Positions 1 to 8,938 are shown, counted from the stretch's first letter. The stretch: 52,867 bases of DNA from Armatimonadetes bacterium UBA1398 (GCA_002305165.1 DBQI01000038.1:1-52867), one strand, 5' to 3'. The notes: a model not told the origin generated them from the letters alone. Translations and numbers: made by a program.

Positions 1-26
1 CGGAACACCGGAACAGCGGAACACGG
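1..26. repeat. short tandem repeat, three copies of CGGAACA
   Basis: CGGAACA occurs three times with an 8-base period at the very edge of the window. The rest of 1-167 shows no convincing gene. The repeat may continue to the left, outside the view. Confidence 0.35.
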
Positions 27-167
27 ACCCTCAGCGAGCCGCCCCTCCACGTCCGCCACCTGCCGCTGAACAACCCAACACCGACGCAACGGACAAGCGA
101 CCGCTACACAGCCACCAAGCACACCACAAACTAGCTCTCATGAATGATGCGGGCTAAACCGGTGCGG

Positions 168-851
168 CTAGTCGTCAAGCTCATCGTCATCATCACTGTC
201 GCCGAGGGACTCACTCACGAAGTACTCCAGGTACATCAGGAGTTCCTCGCACGCGTCAGCGGCTTCGCGGCCTGAGCCGATCGCGGCCTCGTACCGCCCG
301 CGCTCGGCGTTCTCGGTGAGGTTGTCGAGGTCGTGGCTGAAGCGCTCTCGCGCCTCTCGCGCCATCCCGAGCGCCGCCCGGAGAGACTCGGGATCGAGAG
401 CGCCCTCTTGCGCCTTATGCCTAACCTGACGGATGCGGCGCGCTTCCTTCGCGAGTATGGGCACCAGGAACGCGAGCCGGTCTTCGGGGTCCTCAACGGG
501 GCTGAGCTTGTCGACGTAGGCGCGAACGCCACGCCGGCCGCTTGCGAAGGCGGTAGCGGGAGTGCTGCGGGCGGTCAGGACGATGATCCGCGAGGCAGGG
601 TCGGCCTTGTGAGCTGCCTCGACCAGCTGCAGCCCTCCCTCGCCCCCCTCGGGCATGACCATGTCGGTCACGACGACATCGATCGGGGGCGGCTCATTGA
701 GGCGTCTGCGCGCCTCCGCAACCGTGGCGAGGGTCTCCAGTTCCCAGCCGTGCCGGCCCAGAGACCGGATGAAGGTATCGGCCATCTCGTCGATCTCGTC
801 ATCGACAAGCAGGACCCGGATCGGGCCGCCGGGCAGCGCTTCAGACTCCAT
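168..851 (-). CDS. response regulator with receiver domain and helical C-terminus
   Basis: 227 residues. Residues 11-130 form a CheY-like receiver: acidic pair D17/D18, phospho-acceptor D63 in VVTDMVMP, switch threonine T93 in IVLTARS and lysine K115 in YVDKLSP are all in place. The remaining ~95 residues are charged and predicted helical, ending in an acidic tail rich in D and E. They resemble no DNA-binding or enzymatic output domain. The start codon overlaps the stop of the upstream kinase gene (TAATG), so translation is probably coupled and the kinase is the likely phosphodonor. It probably signals through protein-protein contact, as single-domain regulators do; the target is unknown. No other gene follows within the window. 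Confidence 0.85.
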   Translation of the reverse strand: MESEALPGGPIRVLLVDDEIDEMADTFIRSLGRHGWELETLATVAEARRRLNEPPPIDVVVTDMVMPEGGEGGLQLVEAAHKADPASRIIVLTARSTPATAFASGRRGVRAYVDKLSPVEDPEDRLAFLVPILAKEARRIRQVRHKAQEGALDPESLRAALGMAREARERFSHDLDNLTENAERGRYEAAIGSGREAADACEELLMYLEYFVSESLGDSDDDDELDD

Positions 852-3505
852 TACGCCTCTTCCTCCCCGCCGCGACGCGGCTCAGACCAGCTCGGGACGA
901 GCACTTCGAAGACGACGGTATCGGTTCCGGTCTCTCGAATGGTTCCCTCGTTCGCTCGCAGTAGGCGCTGCACAAGGGCCAACCCCAGCCCCGTCCCGGA
1001 GGCCAGGTTGGTCGTGTAGAACGGGTCGAAGATCCTGGTCTTGTCCTCATCTGGGATCCGGCCTGGGTTCTCCAAGGTGACCCGCCAGGCCACGGGAGCC
1101 TCTTTCGAAGCCGGGTAGGGCGAGACCTCGATTGAAAGCACCCCGCGCCCATCAAGAGCTCGCACCGCGTTAGCCGCAAGTTCGTAGAATACCTCGGAAA
1201 GGTCCTCGCGGGAAGCGTAGGCGTAGGCTCGGTCGGGGCACTGGGTGTAGACCACCACGAACTCGTCGCAGACCCCGTCTGTCGCGTCCGCCACGGCGTC
1301 CCGGAGCACGGATACCAAATCGATCCGCTGCCTGCGCCGGCCACCCGCGGCGGACATCTCCAGGAACTGCCTCCTGATGCCGTCGATCTTGCTCATGTGC
1401 CGCTTCAGGTTGGCCATGGAGGCGCGGGCGGACTCGACGGTTGCAGTGCCCTCCTCTGCATCCGCGGTGAAGGCCCGGATCTCGCGGTTCGCAAGGAACA
1501 GCGGCGTTCCGAGCTTGTGGGCGATGGCTGGCAGCAGGTCAGGCATGGCCTGATCGATGGCCTCGCTGCGGAGCCGCTCTTGCATCCGAGCGGCGGTGGC
1601 GCACGCCTGCGCCCGCTCCAGGCATCTCTCCAGGAGCCATTGAGGAGCGCCTGAACTCACCGCCCCACGCTCGGACAGAAAGACCGCGAGCGTGCCGACC
1701 ATGTGGTTCTCGATCACCAAGGGGCGGATGATGATCTCCTCGACCTGGTTCGCTCGGAGCGCCTCGTCGAAGCCAGGGTGAGAGGCCTCGATCCAGCCTC
1801 TCATCCAGCGGTCCCAGCCTCCCTCGTCGTCCAGGTGATGCACCACCGTCTCGCCCGTCTTGTGGATCCGGCCCGAGGGTCGCCGGAGGTCGTAGAGCGA
1901 GACCTCACGTTCGAGGTAGGGATCGAGGGGGCCGCGGGACGCGAACAGGACCGACGACTGGGTCCAGTGGCTGTAGTACCGTACCGTGGAGTGGACCAGC
2001 GCTGGGAGGTGCTCGTGGAGCGTGTCCAGGGCCCATGCCGCGGCCTCGGTAGGCGTCGCACCCGATACGAGCACACGGGAGTCCAGCTCTGATATCGCTG
2101 CCGCCTCGCGGTCGAACTCGATGATGTCCGTGTCCTGGCTCGTGGAGAGGATCTGCGCCGCGTGGTCGGCGTACATCCGCAGGGCCTCGAGATCGCTGGG
2201 CACCACAGGCCGCCCGACGAACCGAACCCTATCGCAGGCCGGAACGGACACATCGTCCGCCGGGGGCGCCGTATCGGCGGCGATCCACCCCAGCAGTCGG
2301 CCAGCGGGCCCGAACACGGGCCAGTCGACCCACCCCTGGTGGTCGGCCGGAAGGCCCAGTTCCTCGTGCCAGGGCTCGCGTTCGTAACCCGGTGGGAACC
2401 AGGCCGCGCCGGCCTCCCACTGACCTCGGCGGGCCGCCGCGTGGCTTTGCTCCAGGTCGATCTCGTGCCCACCATGCCGCTCGATGTCGCCGCCGGCGAA
2501 GACGGCGAGCTCAAGCCGTCGGGCGCTTCCCTCTCCTCGGATGTAGATCCGGCACCGGCTGAACCCGACATCGAGCACGGCCCGGGCAAGAAGCTCGAGT
2601 CGAACTCGGCGGTCCATGCCGGTCGCGCGAAGCGTGTCGGTGATGTCCTGAGCGGTCTCCAGCACGGCCATGACGCGGTCGCTGGTGGGGGAGCCGAGCA
2701 TGGGTTTCGCCGTGAGCTGGTAGTACCGCAGCGCGGGGCGGCGCGAGCCTTCGGGCCGCAGGGCGTTCACGCGCATGAGGGCAACCTGCTGAACCTCGCC
2801 ACGCAGGTCGATGGCCCTTCGAACCCCACAGCCCAGACATGAGGCGGGCGCCAGACACTCCCCGTCCCTCGCGTAGCAGACGAGCCGTGCGCGTTCACCG
2901 GAGGTCTGCAGCAGCGAGTAGCCCATCTCCTCGCGGAGGGTGTCGTTCATGTACCAGACGCGGAGGTGGCGGTCGACGACGGCGATGCCTACGCCGAGCT
3001 GCTGGAGCGCCTGGAACATGGGGTCGCGGTCCTCCGTGTACCGCTGGAGCCGTCGCTGCAAGGCGCGGAGGCAGTCGAGATGCTCGATCAGGCTCCCGAC
3101 GAGCGCCTCGGCGGCGCCGTCTCCTCGGGCGACGTAGTCGTCGGCCCCCGCCGCCAGCGCGAGCCCTTCGAGATCACGCTCTGAGCACCCAGGAACGGAG
3201 CAGAAGGCCACGATACCTAATGAGGCGCCGCGCTCGCGGATCTGGCGCAGGGCCTCGACGCCACTGGGCTCCGCCGACATGTCGTCGCTGCACTCCAAGC
3301 AGAGGTCCACGAAGGCATGGTCGATGGGTGGCGAGTCCCGGCTCTCCAACTCCGCCAGGGCCTCGGCCACCGTCGAGCAGACGGTGGCGCGAAGTCCCAG
3401 GCCCTCCAGAGCCGCCGTGAACACCTCCGGGCAGAGGTCCTGGTTCGTCAGCACCAGCACCCGTCCACTAGCCCCTTCGGGCATCGAATTCCGATCGTCG
3501 GTCAC
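851..3505 (-). CDS. multi-domain sensor histidine kinase
   Basis: About 884 residues from a GTG at 3505, preceded by GAGAGGAG about 11 bases upstream. An in-frame GTG at 3574 would add 23 residues but has no visible ribosome site. Order of domains: a receiver-like N-terminus (~residues 10-135) keeping the FVDL aspartate but with R where the conserved lysine is expected (YVARGD); a PAS-like domain with several cysteines (CLAPASCLGC); two GAF-like regions; a dimerisation/H-box with AHKLGTPLF (His about residue 663); and a C-terminal HATPase with N-box ELAANAVRAL and G-box GTGLGLALVQRLL. No transmembrane segment is evident, so it is probably cytoplasmic and senses an internal or diffusible signal. 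It is coupled to the response regulator that follows. The signal is unknown. Confidence 0.85.
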   Translation of the reverse strand: MTDDRNSMPEGASGRVLVLTNQDLCPEVFTAALEGLGLRATVCSTVAEALAELESRDSPPIDHAFVDLCLECSDDMSAEPSGVEALRQIRERGASLGIVAFCSVPGCSERDLEGLALAAGADDYVARGDGAAEALVGSLIEHLDCLRALQRRLQRYTEDRDPMFQALQQLGVGIAVVDRHLRVWYMNDTLREEMGYSLLQTSGERARLVCYARDGECLAPASCLGCGVRRAIDLRGEVQQVALMRVNALRPEGSRRPALRYYQLTAKPMLGSPTSDRVMAVLETAQDITDTLRATGMDRRVRLELLARAVLDVGFSRCRIYIRGEGSARRLELAVFAGGDIERHGGHEIDLEQSHAAARRGQWEAGAAWFPPGYEREPWHEELGLPADHQGWVDWPVFGPAGRLLGWIAADTAPPADDVSVPACDRVRFVGRPVVPSDLEALRMYADHAAQILSTSQDTDIIEFDREAAAISELDSRVLVSGATPTEAAAWALDTLHEHLPALVHSTVRYYSHWTQSSVLFASRGPLDPYLEREVSLYDLRRPSGRIHKTGETVVHHLDDEGGWDRWMRGWIEASHPGFDEALRANQVEEIIIRPLVIENHMVGTLAVFLSERGAVSSGAPQWLLERCLERAQACATAARMQERLRSEAIDQAMPDLLPAIAHKLGTPLFLANREIRAFTADAEEGTATVESARASMANLKRHMSKIDGIRRQFLEMSAAGGRRRQRIDLVSVLRDAVADATDGVCDEFVVVYTQCPDRAYAYASREDLSEVFYELAANAVRALDGRGVLSIEVSPYPASKEAPVAWRVTLENPGRIPDEDKTRIFDPFYTTNLASGTGLGLALVQRLLRANEGTIRETGTDTVVFEVLVPSWSEPRRGGEEEA

Positions 3506-3584
3506 AGCCGATTCGGCTCCTCTCGCGGCTCCGGGCGGGCACCCAACCACTGTGCGAGTGTAGGCCATCGCCACCCGCCAGGAA

Positions 3585-3613
3585 ATGACAATGCCTGGCT
3601 ATCTGCGTATAGT
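3585..3613 (+). promoter_or_regulatory. predicted sigma70-type promoter for the E1 dehydrogenase gene
   Basis: ATGACA (3585-3590) and TATAGT (3608-3613) are separated by exactly 17 bases; each hexamer matches its consensus at 5 of 6 positions. It faces the dehydrogenase gene that starts about 80 bases downstream. Confidence 0.55.
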
Positions 3614-3690
3614 AACCTAAGCCGTGAACGCGCATGGGACGGGTTCCTGGGACTCGTTCGCTGTGCTATTGCGCGAGCTCCTCTTGAGAG

Positions 3691-5976
3691 ATGGGATCAC
3701 AGATGCCTCGGGATATGGATGTCCTGCCTGTGTTCGAACCCGGTTTCCTCCAGTTCGGCACAATTCCGTGCTTCCAGTACAGCGGCAACCTGAAGACTGA
3801 GGTCGAGTCGGGACGGATTACCAAAGAGCGCGCCCTCGACTTCCTCCGTTGGGGCCACTGCGTGCGGGCCTTTGAGGAGATGATCGCTGCCGTCAAGGGT
3901 GGCAAGTACGCGGCCCTGCCGGACTTCAAGTTCATCGGCGCGACACACCTCTCGATCGGGCAGGAAGCGGTCGCTGTCGGCGCCATCGGCGCGGTAGCGC
4001 CCCTCGACTACATCACGTCCAGCCACCGTGGCCACGGCCACTCCATCGTCAAGGGCGCCTATGCGCTGGCTGCCCGCGATGATCCTGAGCTCGAGGAGTT
4101 CTGCGATCTTCCCGAGGTGCAGGGCGACAGCATCCAGCAGCGCGCATTCAGGACGCATCTGGTCAAGGCCGTAGGCGAGCTGTTCGGCAAGGAGTGCGGG
4201 TACTGCCACGGGCGTGGCGGCGGCATGCACATCGCCGACTTCTTCACCGGCCACCTGGGCGCCAACGCCATCGTCGGCGGATCCTCCGCCATGGCTGTGG
4301 GCGCGGCGCTGGCTGCCGAGAAGCTCGAGGATGGTAAGCTCTGTCTCTGCATCGTGGGCGACGGCGCCGCCAATAACGGGATCTTCCACGAGGCGTGCAA
4401 CTTCGCCGCCATGGATCAGTTCGAGCGCGGCCTCCCCACGATCTTCCTTCTGGAGAACAACCAGTACGGCATGTCGGGCCAGCAGGTTGGGGAGGTTACG
4501 GGTGTCGACCACCTCGCGCGACGCGGCGCTGGCTACAATGAGCAGATGATGCATGCCGAGGTCGTCAACGGCATGGACGTGTGCGCGGTGTTCGACGCCA
4601 TGGATCGTGCCGCGGAGATCTGTCGCGCGGGCGATGGGCCCGTCCTGATCGAGGCCCTGACCTACCGCTACATGGGCCACTCCCTCTCGGATCAGTTCCG
4701 CTACCGCAGCCGCGAGGAGGAGGCGGCCTGGAAGGCCCTGGATCCCGTGAAGGCCTATGATCGCGCTGTTGTAGAGGCCGGGATCGCCACTGAGGACGAG
4801 GTCAAGGCTGTGCGAGAGTGGGCGTTGCAGGAGATCGAGAGCGCTGCCATCATCGCCTCCAACTCTCCCGATCCAGACCCCAAGGAGATCACCCGGGGCC
4901 TGTTCGCTCCGACCGCGTGTGAGGATGTTCCGGCCGAGTTCGTGCCCGACCCCGCCGACCTGGTCAAAGAGCCGCGTAAGACGCGGCGCGACTCCGAGGG
5001 GCGCATCCTCTGCCGCCACGCCGTCGCCGAGGCGATGACGGAGGAGATGCTGCGGGACAAGCGCGTGATCTTCTACGGCGAGGATGTGGCTGACTACGGA
5101 GGCGCCTTCCAGGCGACTGTGGGGCTCTTAGAGACCTTCGGTCGCAACCGAGTGTTCAACACCGCGATCAGTGAGGCGGCCATCATCGGCACCGGCGTCG
5201 GCGCCGCCATGACAGGGCTTCGGCCCGTGGTCGAGATCATGTACATCGACTTTCTCTTCCAGACCATGGATCAGCTTGGCAACCAAGCCGCGAAGAACCG
5301 CTACATGTTCGGAGGCAAGGCGAAGCAGCCGCTGGTCGTTCGGACCACCATCGGCGGCGGCAAGGGCTACGCCGGGCAGCACAGCCAGAGCCTCGAGGCG
5401 CTATGCACCATGGTGCCGGGGCTGAAGGTCGTCGCGCCCTCGACCCCGTACGACATCAAGGGGCTCCTCAAGACCGCCATCCGAGATGACAACGTCGTTG
5501 TCTTCATCGAGCACCAGAACCTCTACGCCGAGCGCGGGGTCTGCCCCGAGGAGGAGTACCTCATCCCCTTCGGCGAGGGCGTCATTCGACGCGAGGGCAG
5601 CGACATCACCCTCGTGGGGTATAGCTTCATGGCGAAGGTGGTTGAGGAGGCGGCCGAACTGCTGGCGGAGCGTGGCGTGTCGGCGGAGGTCATCGATCCG
5701 CGGACCCTTATCCCCTTCGACTACGACCTCGTGGCCAACTCGGTGAAGAAGACCGGGCACCTCCTCGTGGCCTGCCAGGCTCCCGAAACCGGATGCTTCG
5801 CCGAGCACATCGTCACGAAGACCCAGGAGCGGGTCTTCCACTCCATGAAGCAGCCTGCCCGCATCGTGGCGGCCTATGACGTTCCGCCGCCCATGGCGGA
5901 GCCGCTGGAGATGGAGAACATACCCAGCCCCGAGAAGATATGCCGGAACGCGCTGGAGCTGCTCGGCAAGGCCTAG
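3691..5976 (+). CDS. 2-oxoacid dehydrogenase E1, fused alpha and beta subunits
   Basis: 761 residues, the length of an E1-alpha joined to an E1-beta. The N-terminal half (~40-400) has the thiamine diphosphate motif GDGAANNG (~residue 222) ending in LLENNQYG, and the alpha-type GATHLSIGQEAV and SSHRGHGHSI motifs. The C-terminal half (~435-760) starts at ILCRHAVAEAM and has the beta-type GEDVADYGG, FNTAISEAAI and VIDPRTLIPFDYD motifs. It catalyses ThDP-dependent oxidative decarboxylation of a 2-oxoacid and transfer of the acyl group to a lipoyl-E2. Pyruvate, acetoin or a branched-chain 2-oxoacid are possible substrates; I cannot choose. No E2 or E3 gene lies nearby. An ATG at 3703 is an alternative start; neither has a strong ribosome site. 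It has its own promoter and no close operon partner upstream. Confidence 0.9.
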   Translation: MGSQMPRDMDVLPVFEPGFLQFGTIPCFQYSGNLKTEVESGRITKERALDFLRWGHCVRAFEEMIAAVKGGKYAALPDFKFIGATHLSIGQEAVAVGAIGAVAPLDYITSSHRGHGHSIVKGAYALAARDDPELEEFCDLPEVQGDSIQQRAFRTHLVKAVGELFGKECGYCHGRGGGMHIADFFTGHLGANAIVGGSSAMAVGAALAAEKLEDGKLCLCIVGDGAANNGIFHEACNFAAMDQFERGLPTIFLLENNQYGMSGQQVGEVTGVDHLARRGAGYNEQMMHAEVVNGMDVCAVFDAMDRAAEICRAGDGPVLIEALTYRYMGHSLSDQFRYRSREEEAAWKALDPVKAYDRAVVEAGIATEDEVKAVREWALQEIESAAIIASNSPDPDPKEITRGLFAPTACEDVPAEFVPDPADLVKEPRKTRRDSEGRILCRHAVAEAMTEEMLRDKRVIFYGEDVADYGGAFQATVGLLETFGRNRVFNTAISEAAIIGTGVGAAMTGLRPVVEIMYIDFLFQTMDQLGNQAAKNRYMFGGKAKQPLVVRTTIGGGKGYAGQHSQSLEALCTMVPGLKVVAPSTPYDIKGLLKTAIRDDNVVVFIEHQNLYAERGVCPEEEYLIPFGEGVIRREGSDITLVGYSFMAKVVEEAAELLAERGVSAEVIDPRTLIPFDYDLVANSVKKTGHLLVACQAPETGCFAEHIVTKTQERVFHSMKQPARIVAAYDVPPPMAEPLEMENIPSPEKICRNALELLGKA

Positions 5977-6085
5977 GAACGACGGTGGTTGGCAGCGGGG
6001 GCGTGGGTGAAGCGGCGAGCAAGAAGCCGTGCCCGCGCCCTCCGCGCTTATGAGGGCTGATCGCTAGTCGGACGCTGAAGGGATC

Positions 6086-6841
6086 ATGGTCGCCATGGCG
6101 CGCGCGATCGTGCTCGCCGCTGGATTCGGGACGCGCATGGGCGAACTGGGCCGCCGGTGCCCGAAGGGCCTCCTGGACCTGGGCATGGGCGTCGTTATGG
6201 ACCCGATCCTCTCGGACCTAGAGGGCTCGGCAGCCGTTGAGAGCATCGTGTGGGTCACGAACGGCCGTTTCGCCGAGATGTACCGGCAGTGGCTCACCGC
6301 TTCCCGCCTGCGCACTCCCTGGGTTCTCATCGATGACGGGGTGACCGAGCCGGAGAACCGACTCGGCGCGATCGGTGACCTTGACCTGGCACTCCGCGAG
6401 ACTGGCGACGCGAGCGCCCTGGTGTTGGGCTCCGACAACGTCTACTCCTTCGATGTAACCGGCGCACTCCAGGAGATGGAAGCGAGAGACTGCAGCGTCG
6501 CGGCGTTGCTCGAAGGGGAGGGCCGGGCCGCGCTCCGGGCGGCCAATTGCGTCGAGGTTGACTCCCAAGGCTGGATGGTGAGGATGGAGGAGAAGCCCCT
6601 CGAGCCCTGGTCTGACCTTTTCGCCCCGCCTGTCTACGCCTACACCCAGGCGACGCTTGCTCGAGTGAGCGAGTACCTGCGCGCCGGTGCTAACCCCGAT
6701 GCGCCCGGGCACTTCCTCGCCTGGCTGTGCGCCAGGGAGCGTGTGTTCGGTTGGCGCCCATCGGCTGGAAGGCGGCTTGATATCGGCAATCCTGAGATGC
6801 TGCAGGAGGCGCGGTCGATCCTGCGCGAAGGTCGTCTGTGA
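6086..6841 (+). CDS. sugar/choline-phosphate nucleotidyltransferase family protein
   Basis: 251 residues, one Rossmann-like nucleotidyltransferase domain. The nucleotide-binding signature is AAGFGTRM (residues ~11-18), with the following lysine in RCPKGLLDL. VLGSDNVYSF (D for metal) and the late LDIGNPEML are typical of MobA-like and choline-phosphate cytidylyltransferase-like NTP transferases. It probably activates a small phosphorylated alcohol or sugar for envelope or polysaccharide synthesis. The substrate cannot be read from sequence. The start could be the ATG at 6086 or 6095; AAGGG lies just upstream. It is followed by 185 bases without a gene and then the GDPD-like gene; a related but larger nucleotidyltransferase lies at 9044-10402. 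Confidence 0.8.
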   Translation: MVAMARAIVLAAGFGTRMGELGRRCPKGLLDLGMGVVMDPILSDLEGSAAVESIVWVTNGRFAEMYRQWLTASRLRTPWVLIDDGVTEPENRLGAIGDLDLALRETGDASALVLGSDNVYSFDVTGALQEMEARDCSVAALLEGEGRAALRAANCVEVDSQGWMVRMEEKPLEPWSDLFAPPVYAYTQATLARVSEYLRAGANPDAPGHFLAWLCARERVFGWRPSAGRRLDIGNPEMLQEARSILREGRL

Positions 6842-7026
6842 TCTGCGCAGACAAATGCCTCCGGGCGAAGGGCCTTCTGCGGCGAGGGAGAAGCACTAGG
6901 CAGTTCGGCTGATACTAGGGAGGCAACACACAGAGCCAGCGCGACGATTGGATGACGCGTGCGGACGGGCCCAAGCCTTCGGACGCTCGTCCACCAGCAC
7001 GCTCCCGGGCATGGGAGGTGTCAGAT

Positions 7027-8181
7027 ATGTACGTTCCCTGTTGGAACTGCGGCACCGAGGCATGGATAGAGACCCAGGTAGAGTGCAGAGATTGCCGCTC
7101 CGTTGTGCGTCGCTGTATCGATTGTGCCAACCTATTGGGTACCCACGAGTGCTCCATCTACAAGGTCGAGATAACCGACACGGACTGCAATACCCCAACC
7201 ACCCTGTCCCTCTCCTATAAGTGCCCCCACTACCGGGTGGATCCCCCCGCCCTCGCCCGGCTCCAAGAGGCGGCCACCGCGAAGGAGAGACAGCCTCCGC
7301 GAGGCGCCGCAGCAGCGGCGGCGCCCAGTGTCGTTCATGCTGAGGACGTCCGACGAGCCGCCGCCGAGCGCAGGCTGCCAGAGCAGCCCACAGCAGAGCC
7401 CGCAGAAGAAACCGTGCAGCCTCAGACCCGCAGGACGATCGTCATAGGCCACCGGGGGAGCTCTTCCCTGGCCCCCGAGAACACCCTCGCGGCGGTCCGC
7501 GCGGGGTTGGAGGCCGGCGCGACGGCGATCGAGCTCGACGTCCAGATCAGCAAGGACGGTCGGCCGGTGTGCATCCACAACGCCACCCTGCCTCGCACGA
7601 CCACTGGCACAGGCTGGGTCGTCGAGCACACGCTCGCCGAGCTGAAGGAGCTCGACGCTGGCTCATGGTTCGGCCCCCAGTTCGCGGGGCAGCGAATCCC
7701 CGAGTTGGCCGAGGCGTTGGCCATCGTTCCCGCGCCGGTATGGATCAACGTCCATCTGCGCGCCCATGAGAACGAGTCGGACCGGTGTGAACGGGCTGTG
7801 TGCGACGCGATCACCGAGACTGGCTGCGAGACCCGAACCTGGATCACCCATCACACTCGGCACGGCCTGCACCGCATCCGCAAGATGCTTCCGAGGCTCC
7901 GGTTGTGCTGGATCTCGCGGGGCGGCGAGAGCGATGATGAGTACATCGACGACGCCTACTACATGGGCTTTCGAATGCTCCAGCCGACCATTCACTTGGT
8001 GACGAAGGAGTTCGTCGAGTACGCCCACTCGATGAACATGTGGGTGAATGTCTCCTATGCGCGCACGCGTGAGGATATCGCGCGGTTGCTGGATATGAAC
8101 GTGGATGGGCTCTTCGCGGGCAACCCTGCCCTGGTGCACGAGGTCATCCGGGAGCGGCAGAGTGAGGCCCCGGGCTCCTGA
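7027..8181 (+). CDS. glycerophosphodiester phosphodiesterase-like protein with Cys-rich N-terminus
   Basis: 384 residues from ATG 7027, which has GGGAGGTG six bases upstream; an in-frame ATG at 6952 lacks such a site. Residues 1-75 hold about ten cysteines, several in CxxC pairs (CWNC, CRDC, CIDC), suggesting zinc ribbons. A ~65-residue low-complexity linker follows. Residues ~135-380 are a GDPD TIM barrel: VIGHRGSSSLAPENT and AIELDVQISKDG match the catalytic HR, E and ELD positions. The usual HD pair reads HN (CIHNATLPRTTTG) and the late WTVN motif reads WVNV. The family hydrolyses glycerophosphodiesters to glycerol 3-phosphate and an alcohol; activity here is uncertain. No signal peptide is seen, so it should be cytoplasmic. 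Confidence 0.8.
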   Translation: MYVPCWNCGTEAWIETQVECRDCRSVVRRCIDCANLLGTHECSIYKVEITDTDCNTPTTLSLSYKCPHYRVDPPALARLQEAATAKERQPPRGAAAAAAPSVVHAEDVRRAAAERRLPEQPTAEPAEETVQPQTRRTIVIGHRGSSSLAPENTLAAVRAGLEAGATAIELDVQISKDGRPVCIHNATLPRTTTGTGWVVEHTLAELKELDAGSWFGPQFAGQRIPELAEALAIVPAPVWINVHLRAHENESDRCERAVCDAITETGCETRTWITHHTRHGLHRIRKMLPRLRLCWISRGGESDDEYIDDAYYMGFRMLQPTIHLVTKEFVEYAHSMNMWVNVSYARTREDIARLLDMNVDGLFAGNPALVHEVIRERQSEAPGS

Positions 8182-8187
8182 TAGCGA

Positions 8188-8217
8188 CCGGCCCGGATCC
8201 GGTCGGATCCGGGCCGG
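8188..8217. terminator. bidirectional terminator hairpin
   Basis: A perfect 13-bp stem with a GGTC loop, six bases after the GDPD-like stop and 19 bases beyond the end of the convergent gene. It can serve both strands. No clear T-run is present, so the call rests on position and stem strength. Confidence 0.65.
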
Positions 8218-8236
8218 CGAAGTGTTGTCACGTCCT

Positions 8237-8881
8237 CTACTGTGGCTTGGTCTCCTGCTTCACACGCAGATACTCGGCGGCGACCCACATGGGCGGAGCG
8301 TCAATCTGGGTTGACAGGGCGCTGAGATTCCGCGCCAGCCCTCGTTCGATCTCGTACTCCTCGTCGCCCTTGTCGCGGCGCGCTTGTTCGACGACGACGA
8401 TCTGCTGAAGCATCTCCCGCATGTACTCCACGAGCCGCCAGGGGAGCCCCTTGTCGGGGAACTTGGCGAAGCTGGAGTGGAGATGGCGGCTGAGGGCGTC
8501 CCAGGACTCGCTGGCACTCTCCGCCCTCCGCTCCGCACGGCGCTGCTGTGTCTGGCGCTCACGCTCCTCACGCAAGCGGACCCGAGCTGCCTCCCGCTCG
8601 ACCGCGCCGCTGTCCTGGCCCTCGAGGATCTCTATGCGATAGCGAGTTCCAAGGGCCTTCTGGGCGGCGGATTCGACCTGGGCCATGGCCTGAGGGGCCT
8701 TGATCACGCTGGCGCGGTAGAGCTCCTGGGTCTGGATGCCGACATAGAACGTGTCGTCGACGATCTCGAGGCCCACGCACTCCTCTAGCGCCTGCCACAA
8801 GGCCAGGTTCATCGGGCCTTCCTTCACAGTCGCGACGACCTTCTCCCACGCCTGCCTAGCCTGTTCCGATGCTTCCGCCAT
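8237..8881 (-). CDS. protein with DnaA domain I-like N-terminus and coiled coil
   Basis: 214 residues. Residues ~8-85 resemble the N-terminal domain of DnaA: AWEKVVATVKE, ALWQALEECVGLEIVDDTFYV, a run like that before ALEKA-type helices, then RYRIEIL at the end. Residues ~95-130 are an Arg/Glu-rich coiled coil. The last ~80 residues are helical and unfamiliar. There is no AAA+ or helix-turn-helix domain, so it is not DnaA itself. DnaA domain I mediates self-association and contact with helicase or regulators, so this may be a partner or adaptor protein; that is inference. It has its own predicted promoter and shares a terminator with the convergent GDPD-like gene. Confidence 0.6.
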   Translation of the reverse strand: MAEASEQARQAWEKVVATVKEGPMNLALWQALEECVGLEIVDDTFYVGIQTQELYRASVIKAPQAMAQVESAAQKALGTRYRIEILEGQDSGAVEREAARVRLREERERQTQQRRAERRAESASESWDALSRHLHSSFAKFPDKGLPWRLVEYMREMLQQIVVVEQARRDKGDEEYEIERGLARNLSALSTQIDAPPMWVAAEYLRVKQETKPQ

Positions 8882-8938
8882 GTCGGGTCCCCTCCCGTGC
8901 GCGCCGGTCGGTAGTCTTGGTGGTGAGATCTACCGCGA

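Noticed and set aside
3697..5019. 440-codon open frame on the minus strand opposite the E1 gene
   Set aside because: Codon-position shadow in GC-rich DNA; the plus frame has clear E1 motifs and the antisense product has no recognisable domain.
8237..8881. Truncated dnaA
   Set aside because: There is a continuous, well-formed frame after the domain I-like part with different sequence, its own promoter and terminator; nothing suggests a broken dnaA.
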